A stretch of 64,000 nucleotides of DNA from NCBI RefSeq assembly GCF_012927245.1, contig NZ_JABBGE010000003.1, positions 186,001 through 250,000 of the forward strand. Direction: 5' to 3'. A program made the translations under genes and the position numbers. The DNA is from Streptomyces sp. R302. GTDB taxonomy: Bacteria > Actinomycetota > Actinomycetes > Streptomycetales > Streptomycetaceae. Under the pieces are notes generated by a model. That model saw nothing but the letters and a program-made list of their open reading frames with translations. It had not been told where the DNA came from and did not search any database. Shown piece by piece: positions 1-8,542 of the stretch (position 1 is the stretch's first letter; every line of letters begins with the position of its first letter).

Positions 1-1957
1 TGAGGAAGGCGTGCAGGTCGGAGGCGGAGCGGCCGGTGTCGAGGGCGCGCCGCACCGAACCGGGCGTGAACCGGTAGACCGTCGCGCCACCCTTCGACTC
101 CACGTCCGCCAGGACGGAGAGCGCGTCGGCCAGCGGCCGCAGCAGCGGGCCGGGGGCGACGGCCGTCAGGTCGGCCTGGAGGAGCACGTGGTCGACGGCC
201 TGCGGCAGCAGCGGTTCGAGGAGTTCCGCCGCGCGCTCGGCCGCGACCTCCGGTTCCACCCCGCCGCCCTCGGCGGCCTGCCCGGCGGGCGCGTCGAGCG
301 GCAGGTTGAGCAGCGCCCGCGCGGCCGTGGACAGCGCGCCGCGCCCGGTGACGCCGAGGAGTTCGGCGTCCCCGAGGGCCCAGCGGGCGAGGCGTTCGCG
401 CAGGTCGGCGGCGGGGCGGGGGGCCGTCGGGCCGCCGGAGGCACGGCCCGCGCCCGCCTCGGACGCCCATGCCCCGGCCGCCGTCCCGGGGTCCGTACCG
501 GAATCCTTGGCCGCATCCGCCGTGGCGGGAGGCGCGCCCTTGGCCGTCGTCGTCGTGCCGCGCGTCGGGCGTTCCCAGCGGAGGCGGGCCAGCACCGTCT
601 CCGGGTCGGCGGCCGCGCCCGGCGGCAGGGTCGCCAGGAGGGCGAGGACCCGGTGGCGTACCTCCGGGGCCGCCGCGCGGTCCAGGTCGGGGCCGAGCGC
701 GGACAGCGTGCGGCCCTTCGCGTCCTGGCCGCCGACGAGCCCCGGGGTGCGGGTCGCCGCCAGCCAGGCGCCGACCAGCCGGGCCCAGCGTTCGGCCGGC
801 GGCTGGTCGAGCCAGTCGTCGTACGCGGGCGTCGGCGCGTACCGCTCGTCCGCCTCGCCGTCCGAGGCCAGCAGCCCCGCCCCGTACGCCAGCTCCAGCC
901 AGAACGCCGCCACCGGCTCCGGCACGTCGAGCGCCGCCGCCGTCCGCTTCAGGTCCCGCACCGCGAGCCCGCCGGCCCGCAGCACCGCCGGGCCGCCGTG
1001 GTCCCAGGACTTCAGCAGCTCCTCGACCGTCGCGAGCGCCGCGTACGCCTGCCCGGCGGCGGCACTGTCCACAACCTGGGGACGGTACTCGCGGGCCGCC
1101 CCCACCTCCGGCGCGCGCGGCTCCGGCGCCCGGTGCGCCCTCCCGCCTCGCAGGTGCAGCGCCGCCTCGCGCGGCAGCACCATCGTGCGCGGCGACACCG
1201 GCAGCAGAAGGCCCCGGTCGCGCAGCCAGCCCACCGGCGCCGTCGGCCGCGCCGTCACCTCGCCGTACGGCGGCCCCCACACCAGCCGGTCGAGGACCGA
1301 CAGCGCCTCCGGCGGCGCCGTGTCGAGCAGCGCCCCCATCCGCTCCCGGTCGGTGAAGAGCCCGGTCAGCGCGGCGACCGCCGACACCGGGTCGTGCGTC
1401 GACGGCAGCCCGGCCGCCGCCACGATCTCCTGGAGCCGCCCCGGCGACATCCCCGCCGTCGCCTCCGCGACCGTCGGCCCGAGGCCGGTGGGGGACGGAT
1501 GCTGCGGCGACGGGGCGAGCAGCTCGCGCGCGGTCCGTACGAGCCGCAGCCGGTCGTCCTCGCCCCACACCAGCGCCTGCTCGCGCAGCAGCGCCACCGC
1601 GCGCGGCAGCGCCGCCTCGATGTCCGGCTCCTCGTGCCCGCCGGTGAACAGGTCGAGCAGCACCGGGTACGGAGCCGGGTCCGGCGCCACCGCCAGCGCC
1701 TCCGCCACCTGGAGCGAGAACCGGTCGAGCCGCTCCAGTGCCCGCACCACCGAGGCCCGCGTCCCGGCCCGGGTCGCCAGCTGCGTCAGATCGTTCGGCA
1801 CCGGACCCAGCAGGTCGGGACGGGCCCGCAGCAGCGCGGCGAGCCCGTCGTCGCCGCGCGCCCGCAGCGCCTCGGCCAGCGTGCGCGGACCCGCCGCGGT
1901 CCCCTTCGGACGTCCCTCGGGCACGTGCGCCTCCCGGTCCAGCTCGCCGATCCCCAT
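1..1957 (-). CDS. helicase-associated domain protein, 3' part cut by window edge
   Basis: The minus strand reads open from the ATG at 1957 to base 1, giving 652 codons without a stop. The protein begins MGIGELDREAHVPEG and continues as an Ala/Leu/Arg-rich helical protein with winged-helix-like segments (LAEALRARGDDGLAALL, VRALERLDRFSLQVAEAL). This is the layout of the actinobacterial 'helicase-associated' (XPB/Ssl2 C-terminal-like) family, usually about 750-850 aa, so the missing C-terminus lies off the window. No Walker motifs are seen in this part. An in-frame GTG at 1966 is an alternative start. The role is probably nucleic-acid related, inferred from family resemblance only. Confidence 0.75.
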   Translation of the reverse strand, partial: MGIGELDREAHVPEGRPKGTAAGPRTLAEALRARGDDGLAALLRARPDLLGPVPNDLTQLATRAGTRASVVRALERLDRFSLQVAEALAVAPDPAPYPVLLDLFTGGHEEPDIEAALPRAVALLREQALVWGEDDRLRLVRTARELLAPSPQHPSPTGLGPTVAEATAGMSPGRLQEIVAAAGLPSTHDPVSAVAALTGLFTDRERMGALLDTAPPEALSVLDRLVWGPPYGEVTARPTAPVGWLRDRGLLLPVSPRTMVLPREAALHLRGGRAHRAPEPRAPEVGAAREYRPQVVDSAAAGQAYAALATVEELLKSWDHGGPAVLRAGGLAVRDLKRTAAALDVPEPVAAFWLELAYGAGLLASDGEADERYAPTPAYDDWLDQPPAERWARLVGAWLAATRTPGLVGGQDAKGRTLSALGPDLDRAAAPEVRHRVLALLATLPPGAAADPETVLARLRWERPTRGTTTTAKGAPPATADAAKDSGTDPGTAAGAWASEAGAGRASGGPTAPRPAADLRERLARWALGDAELLGVTGRGALSTAARALLNLPLDAPAGQAAEGGGVEPEVAAERAAELLEPLLPQAVDHVLLQADLTAVAPGPLLRPLADALSVLADVESKGGATVYRFTPGSVRRALDTGRSASDLHAFL

Positions 1958-2033
1958 CCGCCCCACGTTATCCGCTGCACAGGCGCTACCGTCAGGACCG
2001 GGACGGCGTTCGACCGGACGGTGGAGGGGCGGC

Positions 2034-3128
2034 GTGGGAATCGAGAGCGACCGGATGGTCTTCGACTACCTGAGCGAGGTCGGCGACCTCGCCCAGCAGC
2101 GGCACCTCCCGCCCGGCGACCGCACCGCCCTCGTCGCCGGCCTCCGCAACGAGATCGACCGCCGCCGCGCCACCCGCGGCGAGGAGTCCCCCAGGGCCGT
2201 CCGGGGGATCCTCGGCGACCTGGGCACCCCTGACGAGGTCGTCAGGAAGGCGGCGTCGGTCGTGTCGGTCGGGGGGGAGGGGCCGGCGGGGTCGGATACA
2301 AAATCCAGTACGTCGGATGCAGGATCCGGTAGATCGGATATTGGATCCGGCGCATCCCATACTGGATCCGGCACATCGGATACTGGATCCGGCGCATCCA
2401 AGACTGGATCCAGTACATCGGATACTGGATCCGATACGGCCCCGGCCACGAAGCCCTGGTGGTCCGCTTCCCGCAAGCCTGCCGCGCCCGCCAAGACCCC
2501 CGCACCCCCCGCACCCGTACCGCACCCCCGTCCGGGTGACGACGACGCCACCGGCTGGTGGGCTGACGGCTCGGAGGCGGACCCGGACGTGCCCGGTTTC
2601 TTCGGAGGCATCGAGGCCCCGGAGCTCTTCCGGCCGCCGGAGCCCGAGGCGGAGGACGCGGACGAGGACCCCGGGGAGGCGCCCGCACCCAGGAGCCGGC
2701 TGCGCCGAGCCGCCGGATGGCTGCTGAGCGGCCGCTCCAAGCAGGCGCAGGAACCGCCGGAGGAGGAAGCCGCGCCGGTCCGGGCGAGGGGCTTCGCGCA
2801 CCCCTTCCTCCTGCTCGCCGCCGTGCTGCTGATCGCCGGCGCCGCGTTCGGCTGGCTGATCGCGCTGGCCCTCGGCTGGCTCATCGCGTACGGCTCCCGC
2901 CGGCTGAGCCCCGCCCAGGTGAAGACGGCCGTCTTCGTGCTGCCCGGAGTGGCCGCGGCGGCCGGCATCGCCTGGCTCTGGGGCCGGGTGGAGGGCCGCT
3001 GGGGCGAGGCCGTCGCCACCGGCGGCGACGGCATGAGCCAGGCCGTCGCCGAGACCTGGCCCTGGACCCTCCGGGCCGCCGCCCTCGCCTCCGCCGCCTA
3101 CCTCCTCCTACGCGCCCGCCGCCCCTGA
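2034..3128 (+). CDS. HAAS-domain membrane protein with seven-residue repeats
   Basis: GTG start at 2034 preceded by a GGAGGGG ribosome site; 364 aa. Residues 1-75 (DYLSEVGDLAQQRHLPPGD, LGDLGTPDEVVRKAA) match the HAAS helical domain found in actinobacterial signalling membrane proteins. Residues 85-140 are a low-complexity D-T-G-S-G-x-S repeat, followed by a Pro-rich acidic linker. Three hydrophobic segments follow (FLLLAAVLLIAGAAFGWLIA, VFVLPGVAAAAGIAWLW, LRAAALASAAYLLL), so the N-terminus is probably cytoplasmic and the C-terminus is in the membrane. It is divergent from the helicase-associated gene. The exact function is unknown. Confidence 0.8.
   Translation: MGIESDRMVFDYLSEVGDLAQQRHLPPGDRTALVAGLRNEIDRRRATRGEESPRAVRGILGDLGTPDEVVRKAASVVSVGGEGPAGSDTKSSTSDAGSGRSDIGSGASHTGSGTSDTGSGASKTGSSTSDTGSDTAPATKPWWSASRKPAAPAKTPAPPAPVPHPRPGDDDATGWWADGSEADPDVPGFFGGIEAPELFRPPEPEAEDADEDPGEAPAPRSRLRRAAGWLLSGRSKQAQEPPEEEAAPVRARGFAHPFLLLAAVLLIAGAAFGWLIALALGWLIAYGSRRLSPAQVKTAVFVLPGVAAAAGIAWLWGRVEGRWGEAVATGGDGMSQAVAETWPWTLRAAALASAAYLLLRARRP
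2295..2440 (+). repeat. 21-bp tandem repeat inside the HAAS gene
   Basis: GGATCC hexamers start at 2322, 2343, 2364, 2385, 2406 and 2427, exactly 21 bp apart, with a degenerate first unit near 2301. The unit is close to ACATCGGATACTGGATCCGGC and is clearly lower in GC than its surroundings. It keeps frame and encodes seven-residue S-D-T-G-S-G-x repeats, so copy number can change without a frameshift. Confidence 0.9.
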
Positions 3129-3139
3129 CGTACGCACCC

Positions 3140-4006
3140 TCACGACTCCTCCCAAGGCGCCCCCGGCACCACCAGCGGAGACCCCGTCACCGGGTCGGGG
3201 ACGACGACCGACGGGAGGCCGAAGACGTCGTGGACCATGGCCTCGGTGACGACCTCGGACGGGGCGCCCCGGGCCACCACCCGGCCCGCCTTCATGGCGA
3301 TGAGGTGGTCGGCGTACCGCGCCGCCTGGTTCAGGTCGTGGAGGACGAGCACGACCGTCCGGCCGCGCGCCCGGTTGAGGCGGCGCACCAGGTCCAGGAC
3401 CTCCACCTGGTGCGCGATGTCCAGGTAGGTGGTCGGCTCGTCAAGGAGCAGCAGGTCCGTCTCCTGCGCGAGGGCCATCGCGATCCAGACGCGCTGCCGC
3501 TGCCCGCCGGACAGCTCGTCGACCGAGCGGTCGGCGAGCGCGGCGACGTCCGTGCGGGCCATCGCCTCCGTCACCGCCCGCTCGTCCTCCTCCGACCACT
3601 GCTTCCACCACGCCTGGTGGGGCTGGCGTCCGCGCGCGACGAGGTCCGCCACCGTGATCGCCTCGGGTGCGACGGGCGTCTGCGGCAGCAGGCCGATCGA
3701 GCGGGCGATCCGCTTCGTCGGCAGCTTCGCCAGCTCCTCCCCGTCGAGCAGGACCGCGCCCCGGACCGGCTTGAGGAGCCGGCCGAGCGCCCGCAGGGTG
3801 GTCGACTTGCCGCAGGCGTTGGGCCCGACGATGACGGTCACCTTGCCGTCGGGGATCGCCAGGTCCAGATCCTCGACGACCGTCCGGCTCTCGTAGGCGA
3901 GGGTCAGCCCCCGCGCGGCCAGCCGCCCGCCGACCGCCGAGCCCGGCCCCGTACCCGCACCCGTACCCGCACCCGGCCCCGTACCCGTACTCGTATCCGC
4001 GCTCAT
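3140..4006 (-). CDS. iron-siderophore ABC transporter, ATP-binding protein
   Basis: 288 aa, FepC/FhuC/FecE type. Walker A is GPNACGKST, the signature is LSGGQRQR, Walker B is LLLLDEPTTYLD, and the H-loop is VLVLHDL; LLPQTP is the Q-loop. It energises import of ferric siderophore through the two membrane subunits encoded just upstream. The ATG at 4006 overlaps the TGA of the permease (4003-4005), so the genes are translationally coupled, and GGAGGGAAGG precedes it. The first 25 residues are a Gly/Thr-rich tail encoded by alternating GGTACGGG and GGGTGCGGG words, probably dispensable. No substrate-binding protein gene is present nearby. Confidence 0.93.
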   Translation of the reverse strand: MSADTSTGTGPGAGTGAGTGPGSAVGGRLAARGLTLAYESRTVVEDLDLAIPDGKVTVIVGPNACGKSTTLRALGRLLKPVRGAVLLDGEELAKLPTKRIARSIGLLPQTPVAPEAITVADLVARGRQPHQAWWKQWSEEDERAVTEAMARTDVAALADRSVDELSGGQRQRVWIAMALAQETDLLLLDEPTTYLDIAHQVEVLDLVRRLNRARGRTVVLVLHDLNQAARYADHLIAMKAGRVVARGAPSEVVTEAMVHDVFGLPSVVVPDPVTGSPLVVPGAPWEES

Positions 4007-5163
4007 GCCTTCCCTCCCGTGCGGCTCCGGACGATGAGCCAGATCAGATACGGGGCGCCGACCGCCGCCGTGAGGACACCCACCGGCAGTTCCACCGGGG
4101 AGAACAGCCGCCGCCCGATCAGGTCGGCGGCGACGACGACCACCGCGCCGAGCAGCGCCGAGCAGAGCAGCGGGATCTGCGCCGTACGCGTCACCCGGCG
4201 GGCGATCTGCGGGGCGAGCAGCGCCACGAAGTCGACCGGCCCAGCGACCCCGGTCGCCACGGACGCGAGGACCACGCCCACCGCGACGAGCCCGAGCCGC
4301 ACCCGGCCGAGCCGGACGCCGAGCGCGGTCGCCGTGGCGTCGTCGAGGGAGACGGTCCGCTGGGCGCGGGCCGCCCACAGCACGGCGGGCAGCATCAGCA
4401 GCAGCGTCCAGCGGACCGGCGCCGACTCCTCCCAGCCGCGCCCGTTGAGCGAGCCGGTCATCCAGATCTGCGCCTGCTGGGCGACGAGGTAGTCGCCCTT
4501 GGTCATGAAGAGGGTGATCAGGGAGCGGAGCGCGATGGCGATGCCGATGCCGATGAGGACGAAGCGGGTGGCGTGCAGCCCGCCGCGCCAGGCGAAGGCG
4601 TACACGAGGGCGGCGGCGAGGAGGCCGCCGGCGATCGACAGGTACGGCAGGACCGTGTACGGGGCGAGGCCGAAGGTCATCGCGGCGACGGTGACCGCGC
4701 CCGCGCCCTGGCTGATGCCGATGATGTCGGGCGAGGCGAGCGGGTTGCGGGCGACGGTCTGGATGAGCGCGCCGGCCATCCCGAAGGCGGCGCCGACGGC
4801 GAGCGCGGTGACGAGCCGCGGCTCGCGCAGCTCCTCGACGACGAACGCGGCGGGGGAGTCGCCGCCGGTGAGGACGGTGAGGACCTCGCCGGGGGAGAAG
4901 GTCTTCTCGCCGACGCAGAGGTACGCGACCGAGGCCGCGGCGAGCAGCAGGAGCAGCACGCCGGCGGCGAGCACCGAGCGGCGGTGGACCAGGAGGGAGG
5001 CGGGCCCGAGACGGAGGAGCCCGTACCCGGCGGGCCGGGTCCCCGGGGTCGTCACGGTGGGCTCGGCGAGCCCCTTCTCGACGGGCGTCTCCGCAGGCGC
5101 CACGACGGACCCCTCGACGGACCCCTCGACGGGTGTCTCCGTCGGCTTCTCGACGGCGCTCAC
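4003..5163 (-). CDS. FecCD-family iron-siderophore permease (second subunit)
   Basis: 386 aa membrane protein. About 60 N-terminal residues are a Thr/Glu/Pro-rich tail (repeated PVEGSVEGSV), followed by the BtuC/FecCD fold with about nine to ten hydrophobic helices. Family landmarks are GALIQTVARNPLASPDIIG (the coupling region) and AGPVDFVALLAPQIAR. The GTG start at 5163 overlaps the TGA of the preceding permease (5160-5162). It forms the transmembrane channel with the other FecCD subunit and works with the ATPase downstream. Confidence 0.92.
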   Translation of the reverse strand: MSAVEKPTETPVEGSVEGSVVAPAETPVEKGLAEPTVTTPGTRPAGYGLLRLGPASLLVHRRSVLAAGVLLLLLAAASVAYLCVGEKTFSPGEVLTVLTGGDSPAAFVVEELREPRLVTALAVGAAFGMAGALIQTVARNPLASPDIIGISQGAGAVTVAAMTFGLAPYTVLPYLSIAGGLLAAALVYAFAWRGGLHATRFVLIGIGIAIALRSLITLFMTKGDYLVAQQAQIWMTGSLNGRGWEESAPVRWTLLLMLPAVLWAARAQRTVSLDDATATALGVRLGRVRLGLVAVGVVLASVATGVAGPVDFVALLAPQIARRVTRTAQIPLLCSALLGAVVVVAADLIGRRLFSPVELPVGVLTAAVGAPYLIWLIVRSRTGGKA

Positions 5164-6164
5164 GCCGGCACCGCCTTCCGTCGCACCAGCGTCACGAGGA
5201 ACGGCACGCCGATGAGGGCCGTCATGACCCCGGCCGGCACCTCGCCCGGCGGGAAGACGATCCGTCCGGCCACGTCCGCGACGAGGACCATGACCGGGCC
5301 GATCAGCGCGGCCATCGGCAGCACCCACCGGTGGTCGGAGCCGACGACGGCGCGGGCGATGTGCGGGACGGCGAGGCCGACGAAGGCGATGGGTCCGGCG
5401 GCGGCGACCGCCGCGCCGGTGAGGACGGTCGCGCCGAGCCCGCCGACGATCCGGACGGTGGCGACCTTCTGCCCGAGCCCCTTGGCGACGTCCTCGCCGA
5501 GCGCGAGCGCGTCCAGGCCGCGCGCCACGGAGAGCACGAGCACGGCGCCGATCAGCAGGAACGGCCAGATCTGGGTGATCGTGGCCGCGTCCCGCCCGTC
5601 GAGGGAGCCGGTCTGCCAGAACCGGAACTCGTCGAGCGCCGCCGCCTTCGTCGTCAGCACGCCGGTCGTCACCGACAGCAGCAGCGCGTTGATCGCGGCG
5701 CCGCCGAGGGCCAGCTTCACGGGCGTGGCGCCGCCGCGGCCGCTGGAGGCGATCGCGTACACGGCGACGGAGGCGAGCGCGGCGCCCACGAAGGCGAACC
5801 ACACGTAGCCGGAGAGGCTGTGCACGCCGAGGAAGGCGATGGCGACGACGACGGCGACGGAGGAGCCCTGGCTGATGCCGAGGATGCCGGGGTCGGCGAT
5901 CGGGTTGCGGGTGATGCCCTGGAGGGCGGTGCCCGCGAGCGCGAGGGCGGCGCCGACCATCAGGCCGATGACGGTCCGGGGGACCCGGAGCTGCCGCACC
6001 ACCTCGGCGTCGTCGCCGGTGGCCCCGTGCAGGAGCGCGTCGAGGACGGTGCCGGGGGCGATGGCCCGGGCGCCGACGGCGAGGCTGAGAAGGACGGCGA
6101 GCAGCAGGGCGACGACGGCCGCCGAGGTCGCGAGGACCCGTCTGGAACGGAAAGCGGCTGTCAT
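5160..6164 (-). CDS. FecCD-family iron-siderophore permease (first subunit)
   Basis: 334 aa. Hydrophobic from residue 15 on, with the family motifs GTALQGITRNPIADPGILG and AGPIAFVGLAVPHIAR. ATG at 6164 is chosen because the hydrophobic domain begins soon after it; an in-frame GTG at 6170 is possible. It is the first gene of a three-gene operon (permease, permease, ATPase) with four-base overlaps throughout. The operon starts just downstream of a dyad resembling an iron-regulator box, so repression by iron is likely. The absence of a binding-protein gene implies it is encoded elsewhere. Confidence 0.92.
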   Translation of the reverse strand: MTAAFRSRRVLATSAAVVALLLAVLLSLAVGARAIAPGTVLDALLHGATGDDAEVVRQLRVPRTVIGLMVGAALALAGTALQGITRNPIADPGILGISQGSSVAVVVAIAFLGVHSLSGYVWFAFVGAALASVAVYAIASSGRGGATPVKLALGGAAINALLLSVTTGVLTTKAAALDEFRFWQTGSLDGRDAATITQIWPFLLIGAVLVLSVARGLDALALGEDVAKGLGQKVATVRIVGGLGATVLTGAAVAAAGPIAFVGLAVPHIARAVVGSDHRWVLPMAALIGPVMVLVADVAGRIVFPPGEVPAGVMTALIGVPFLVTLVRRKAVPA

Positions 6165-6194
6165 GGGCACCCATCGGGCGAGAAAGCGGTTCGG

Positions 6195-6214
6195 TAAGGC
6201 TTGGCTCAGTCTAA
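6195..6214 (-). promoter_or_regulatory. candidate iron box (DmdR/IdeR-type operator)
   Basis: The sequence TAAGGCTTGGCTCAGTCTAA lies between the divergent permease and HAD genes, 30 bp upstream of the permease ATG. It is an imperfect inverted repeat (arms agree at five of seven positions) and resembles the IdeR/DmdR consensus TTAGGTTAGGCTAACCTAA. Its place in front of a siderophore importer supports the call; the match is imperfect. Confidence 0.5.
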
Positions 6215-6244
6215 GCAGCGGCCGAATTCGAACGCCCGGGCACA

Positions 6245-6892
6245 ATGTCACCCATGACGACGAACGTTTCCGCAGGCCCGCTCACGGTCGGCTTCGACCT
6301 CGACCTGACCCTCCTCGACACCCGCCCCGGCATCAAGGCGGCCTTCCTCGCCTTCGCGGAGAAGTACGGCGTCGAGGTCGACGCCGACCTCGTCGTCACC
6401 CGGCTCGGCCCGCCGCTGGAGCAGGAGATGGCCCACTGGGTGCCCGCGGAGCAGGTCACCGAGATGACCGCCCGCTACCGCGCCCTCTACCCCGAGTACG
6501 CGATCGAGCCCACCGTCCCCATGCCGGGCGCCCGCGACGCCCTCGACGCGGTCCGCGAGGCCGGCGGCCGCACCCTCGTCGTCACCGCCAAGAACGGCCC
6601 CGACGCCCACCGCCACTTCGCCCACCTCGGCATCGAGCCCGACGCCGTGGTCGGCCGCCTCTTCGCCGAGGCCAAGGCGGAGGCGCTGCGCGAGCACGGC
6701 GCCACGGTGTACGTCGGCGACCACGTCGGCGACGTCCGCGGCGCGAAGGCCGCCGGTGCCTTCTCGGTGGCCGTGGCGACCGGCCCGTGCAGCCCCGAGG
6801 AGCTCCGCGAGGCGGGCGCCGACGTGGTCCTGAAGAACCTGACGGACTTCCGCACCTGGTGGAAGGCGCACCTGGCCGAGACTGCCCGCTAG
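6245..6892 (+). CDS. HAD-superfamily hydrolase (phosphoglycolate phosphatase-like)
   Basis: 215 aa. HAD motif I is DLDLTLLD (residues 18-25), motif II is VVTAKNG, the lysine of motif III lies around EAKAEAL, and motif IV is VYVGDHVGDVRGAKAAG. The cap region (about residues 30-100) fits subclass IA phosphatases. The substrate is unknown; small phosphate monoesters are likely. A second in-frame ATG lies at 6254. Its 3' end overlaps the convergent small membrane gene by four bases. Confidence 0.88.
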   Translation: MSPMTTNVSAGPLTVGFDLDLTLLDTRPGIKAAFLAFAEKYGVEVDADLVVTRLGPPLEQEMAHWVPAEQVTEMTARYRALYPEYAIEPTVPMPGARDALDAVREAGGRTLVVTAKNGPDAHRHFAHLGIEPDAVVGRLFAEAKAEALREHGATVYVGDHVGDVRGAKAAGAFSVAVATGPCSPEELREAGADVVLKNLTDFRTWWKAHLAETAR

Positions 6893-7167
6893 GCGGCCTG
6901 CCGGCCCCGCCGGGCCTGCCGCCGCTGGGCCGCGACCGACCGCAGCACCCCGGCGGCGGCGAGCGCGAAACCGACGCCCATCAGCATCGACACCAGGTAG
7001 GCGACGGTCGGGAACGGATCGGTCCCGAGGAAGAGCGGAGCCACCGTGACCAGCGTCGCGACCGCTCCGATCGCGAAGAGGACGACACCCGCCTTGACGA
7101 GTCCGTCCCCCGGCGCGGAATCGCCGGCCGAGCCGTCCACCGGTCCTGTAGGGGTTTCACTGCGCAT
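6889..7167 (-). CDS. small membrane protein, two transmembrane helices
   Basis: 92 aa. A polar N-terminus of about 25 residues is followed by hydrophobic segments VVLFAIGAVATLVTVAPLFL and VAYLVSMLMGVGFALAAAGV, and then a short Arg/Gln-rich tail (AAQRRQARRGRQAA). Conserved membrane proteins of this size next to the cold-shock gene are common in Streptomyces; function is unknown. It runs convergent to the HAD gene and divergent to the cold-shock gene. Confidence 0.75.
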   Translation of the reverse strand: MRSETPTGPVDGSAGDSAPGDGLVKAGVVLFAIGAVATLVTVAPLFLGTDPFPTVAYLVSMLMGVGFALAAAGVLRSVAAQRRQARRGRQAA

Positions 7168-7212
7168 CCGGCCAGGGTAGTTCCCTGGCCGGAGGAAGAC
7201 TTCGGCGGCGTC

Positions 7213-7240
7213 TTGTCACGGGCCCGCGGAGCATTAGCCT
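7213..7240 (+). promoter_or_regulatory. candidate promoter of the cold-shock gene
   Basis: TTGTCA (7213-7218) and TAGCCT (7235-7240) are separated by 16 bp and resemble -35/-10 elements of the main sigma factor. The implied leader of roughly 60 nt up to the GTG at 7310, with a pyrimidine-rich stretch, fits the long leaders usual for cold-shock genes. Confidence 0.4.
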
Positions 7241-7309
7241 TGGTGCCGGCGGGCCGGTCGACCCGCTGTTTCTTTTACCCCGACGAGTCAACGAGGACGA
7301 GGGACGGAC

Positions 7310-7693
7310 GTGCCTACCGGCAAGGTCAAATGGTTCAACAGCGAGAAGGGCTTCGGCTTTCTCTCCCGCGACGACGGCGGTGACGTCTTCGTGCACTCGT
7401 CGGTGCTCCCTGACGGAGTCGACGCACTGAAGCCGGGCCAGCGGGTGGAGTTCGGTGTCGTCGCGGGTCAGCGGGGTGACCAGGCGCTGTCGGTGACGAT
7501 TCTCGACCCGACGCCGTCGGTGGCGGCGGCGCAGCGCCGCAAGCCCGACGAGCTGGCGTCGATCGTGCAGGACCTGACGACGGTCCTGGAGAACATCACG
7601 CCGATGCTGGAGCGCGGCCGGTACCCCGACAAGGCGGCCGGCAAGAAGATCGCCGGCCTGCTGCGGGCGGTCGCGGACCAGCTCGACGTCTGA
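7310..7693 (+). CDS. cold-shock domain protein with C-terminal extension
   Basis: 127 aa. Residues 1-66 are a cold-shock (S1-like) RNA/DNA-binding domain with RNP1 KGFGFLS and RNP2 VFVHSSV. Residues 75-127 are a helical extension (ELASIVQDLTTVLENITPML, AAGKKIAGLLRAVADQL) that is absent from the standard 67-aa CspA type but typical of one Streptomyces paralogue. GTG start at 7310 after GAGGGACGG. The probable role is RNA chaperone or translational adaptation. It converges on mqnD with only three bases between stops. Confidence 0.92.
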   Translation: MPTGKVKWFNSEKGFGFLSRDDGGDVFVHSSVLPDGVDALKPGQRVEFGVVAGQRGDQALSVTILDPTPSVAAAQRRKPDELASIVQDLTTVLENITPMLERGRYPDKAAGKKIAGLLRAVADQLDV

Positions 7694-7696
7694 TCT

Positions 7697-8542
7697 CTAC
7701 GGGAACGACAGCGCGTCCGGGCCGAGGGGCGGTACGAGTCCCTCGGCCGCGGCTCGGGTGAGCAGGCCCCGGACCGCCGCGTAGCCGTCCTCGCCGAGGT
7801 CGGCGGTGAACTCGTTCACGTACAGGCCGATGTGCTGGTCGGCGACCTTCGGGTCCATCTCCTGCGCGTGCTCCATGACGTACGGCCGGGAGGCGGCCGG
7901 GTCGTCCCAGGCCATCCGCACCGAGCGGCGGGCGGAGTCGGCGAGCAGCCGCAGGGTGTCCGCGCCGAGCGAGCGGCGGGCGACGATCGCGCCGAGCGGG
8001 ATCGGCAGGCCGGTGGTGGACTCCCAGTGCTCGCCCATGTCGGCGAGGCAGTGGAGGGCGTACGACTTGTAGGTGAAGCGGGCCTCGTGGATGACGAGCC
8101 CCGCGTCGACCTTGCCGTCGCGGACGGCGGGCATGATCTCGTGGAACGGCAGCACGACGACCTCGCCGACCCCTCCGGGCACGGTCTCGGCCGCCCACAG
8201 CCGGAAGAGGAGGTAGGCGGTCGAGCGTTCGCTCGGCACCGCGACCGTCTTCCCCCGCAGGTCGAGGCCGGGCTCGCGGGTCAGCACGAGCGGGCCGCAG
8301 CCGCGGCCGAGGGCCCCGCCGCAGGGCAGCAGCGCGTACTCGTCGAGGATCCACGGCAGGACGGCGTACGAGACCTTCAGGACGTCGTGCCCGTCGGTGC
8401 CGTCCTCCGCCCAGCCGTTGGTGACGTCGATGTCGGCGAAGGTGACGTCGAGGCGCGGGGCGCCGGGGACGCGGCCGTGGGCCCAGGCGTCGAAGACGAA
8501 GGTGTCGTTCGGGCAGGGCGAGTAGGCGATCTTCAGCTGCAC
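7697..8542 (-). CDS. mqnD: 1,4-dihydroxy-6-naphthoate synthase
   Basis: 281 aa, full length. It converts cyclic dehypoxanthine futalosine to 1,4-dihydroxy-6-naphthoate in the futalosine route to menaquinone. The N-terminal IAYSPCPNDTFVFDAW is highly characteristic of MqnD, a periplasmic-binding-protein-like fold. KVSYAVLPWILDEYALLPCG and VIHEARFTY are also family landmarks. GTG start at 8542 overlaps the mqnB stop by ten bases, indicating coupling. MqnB makes dehypoxanthine futalosine two steps earlier; mqnA and mqnC are not in the window. Confidence 0.95.
   Translation of the reverse strand: MQLKIAYSPCPNDTFVFDAWAHGRVPGAPRLDVTFADIDVTNGWAEDGTDGHDVLKVSYAVLPWILDEYALLPCGGALGRGCGPLVLTREPGLDLRGKTVAVPSERSTAYLLFRLWAAETVPGGVGEVVVLPFHEIMPAVRDGKVDAGLVIHEARFTYKSYALHCLADMGEHWESTTGLPIPLGAIVARRSLGADTLRLLADSARRSVRMAWDDPAASRPYVMEHAQEMDPKVADQHIGLYVNEFTADLGEDGYAAVRGLLTRAAAEGLVPPLGPDALSFP

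Noticed and set aside
11..3128. Long plus-strand open frames over the left edge
   Set aside because: They are third-codon GC shadows of the minus-strand helicase-associated gene; only the part from 2034 fits the HAAS protein.
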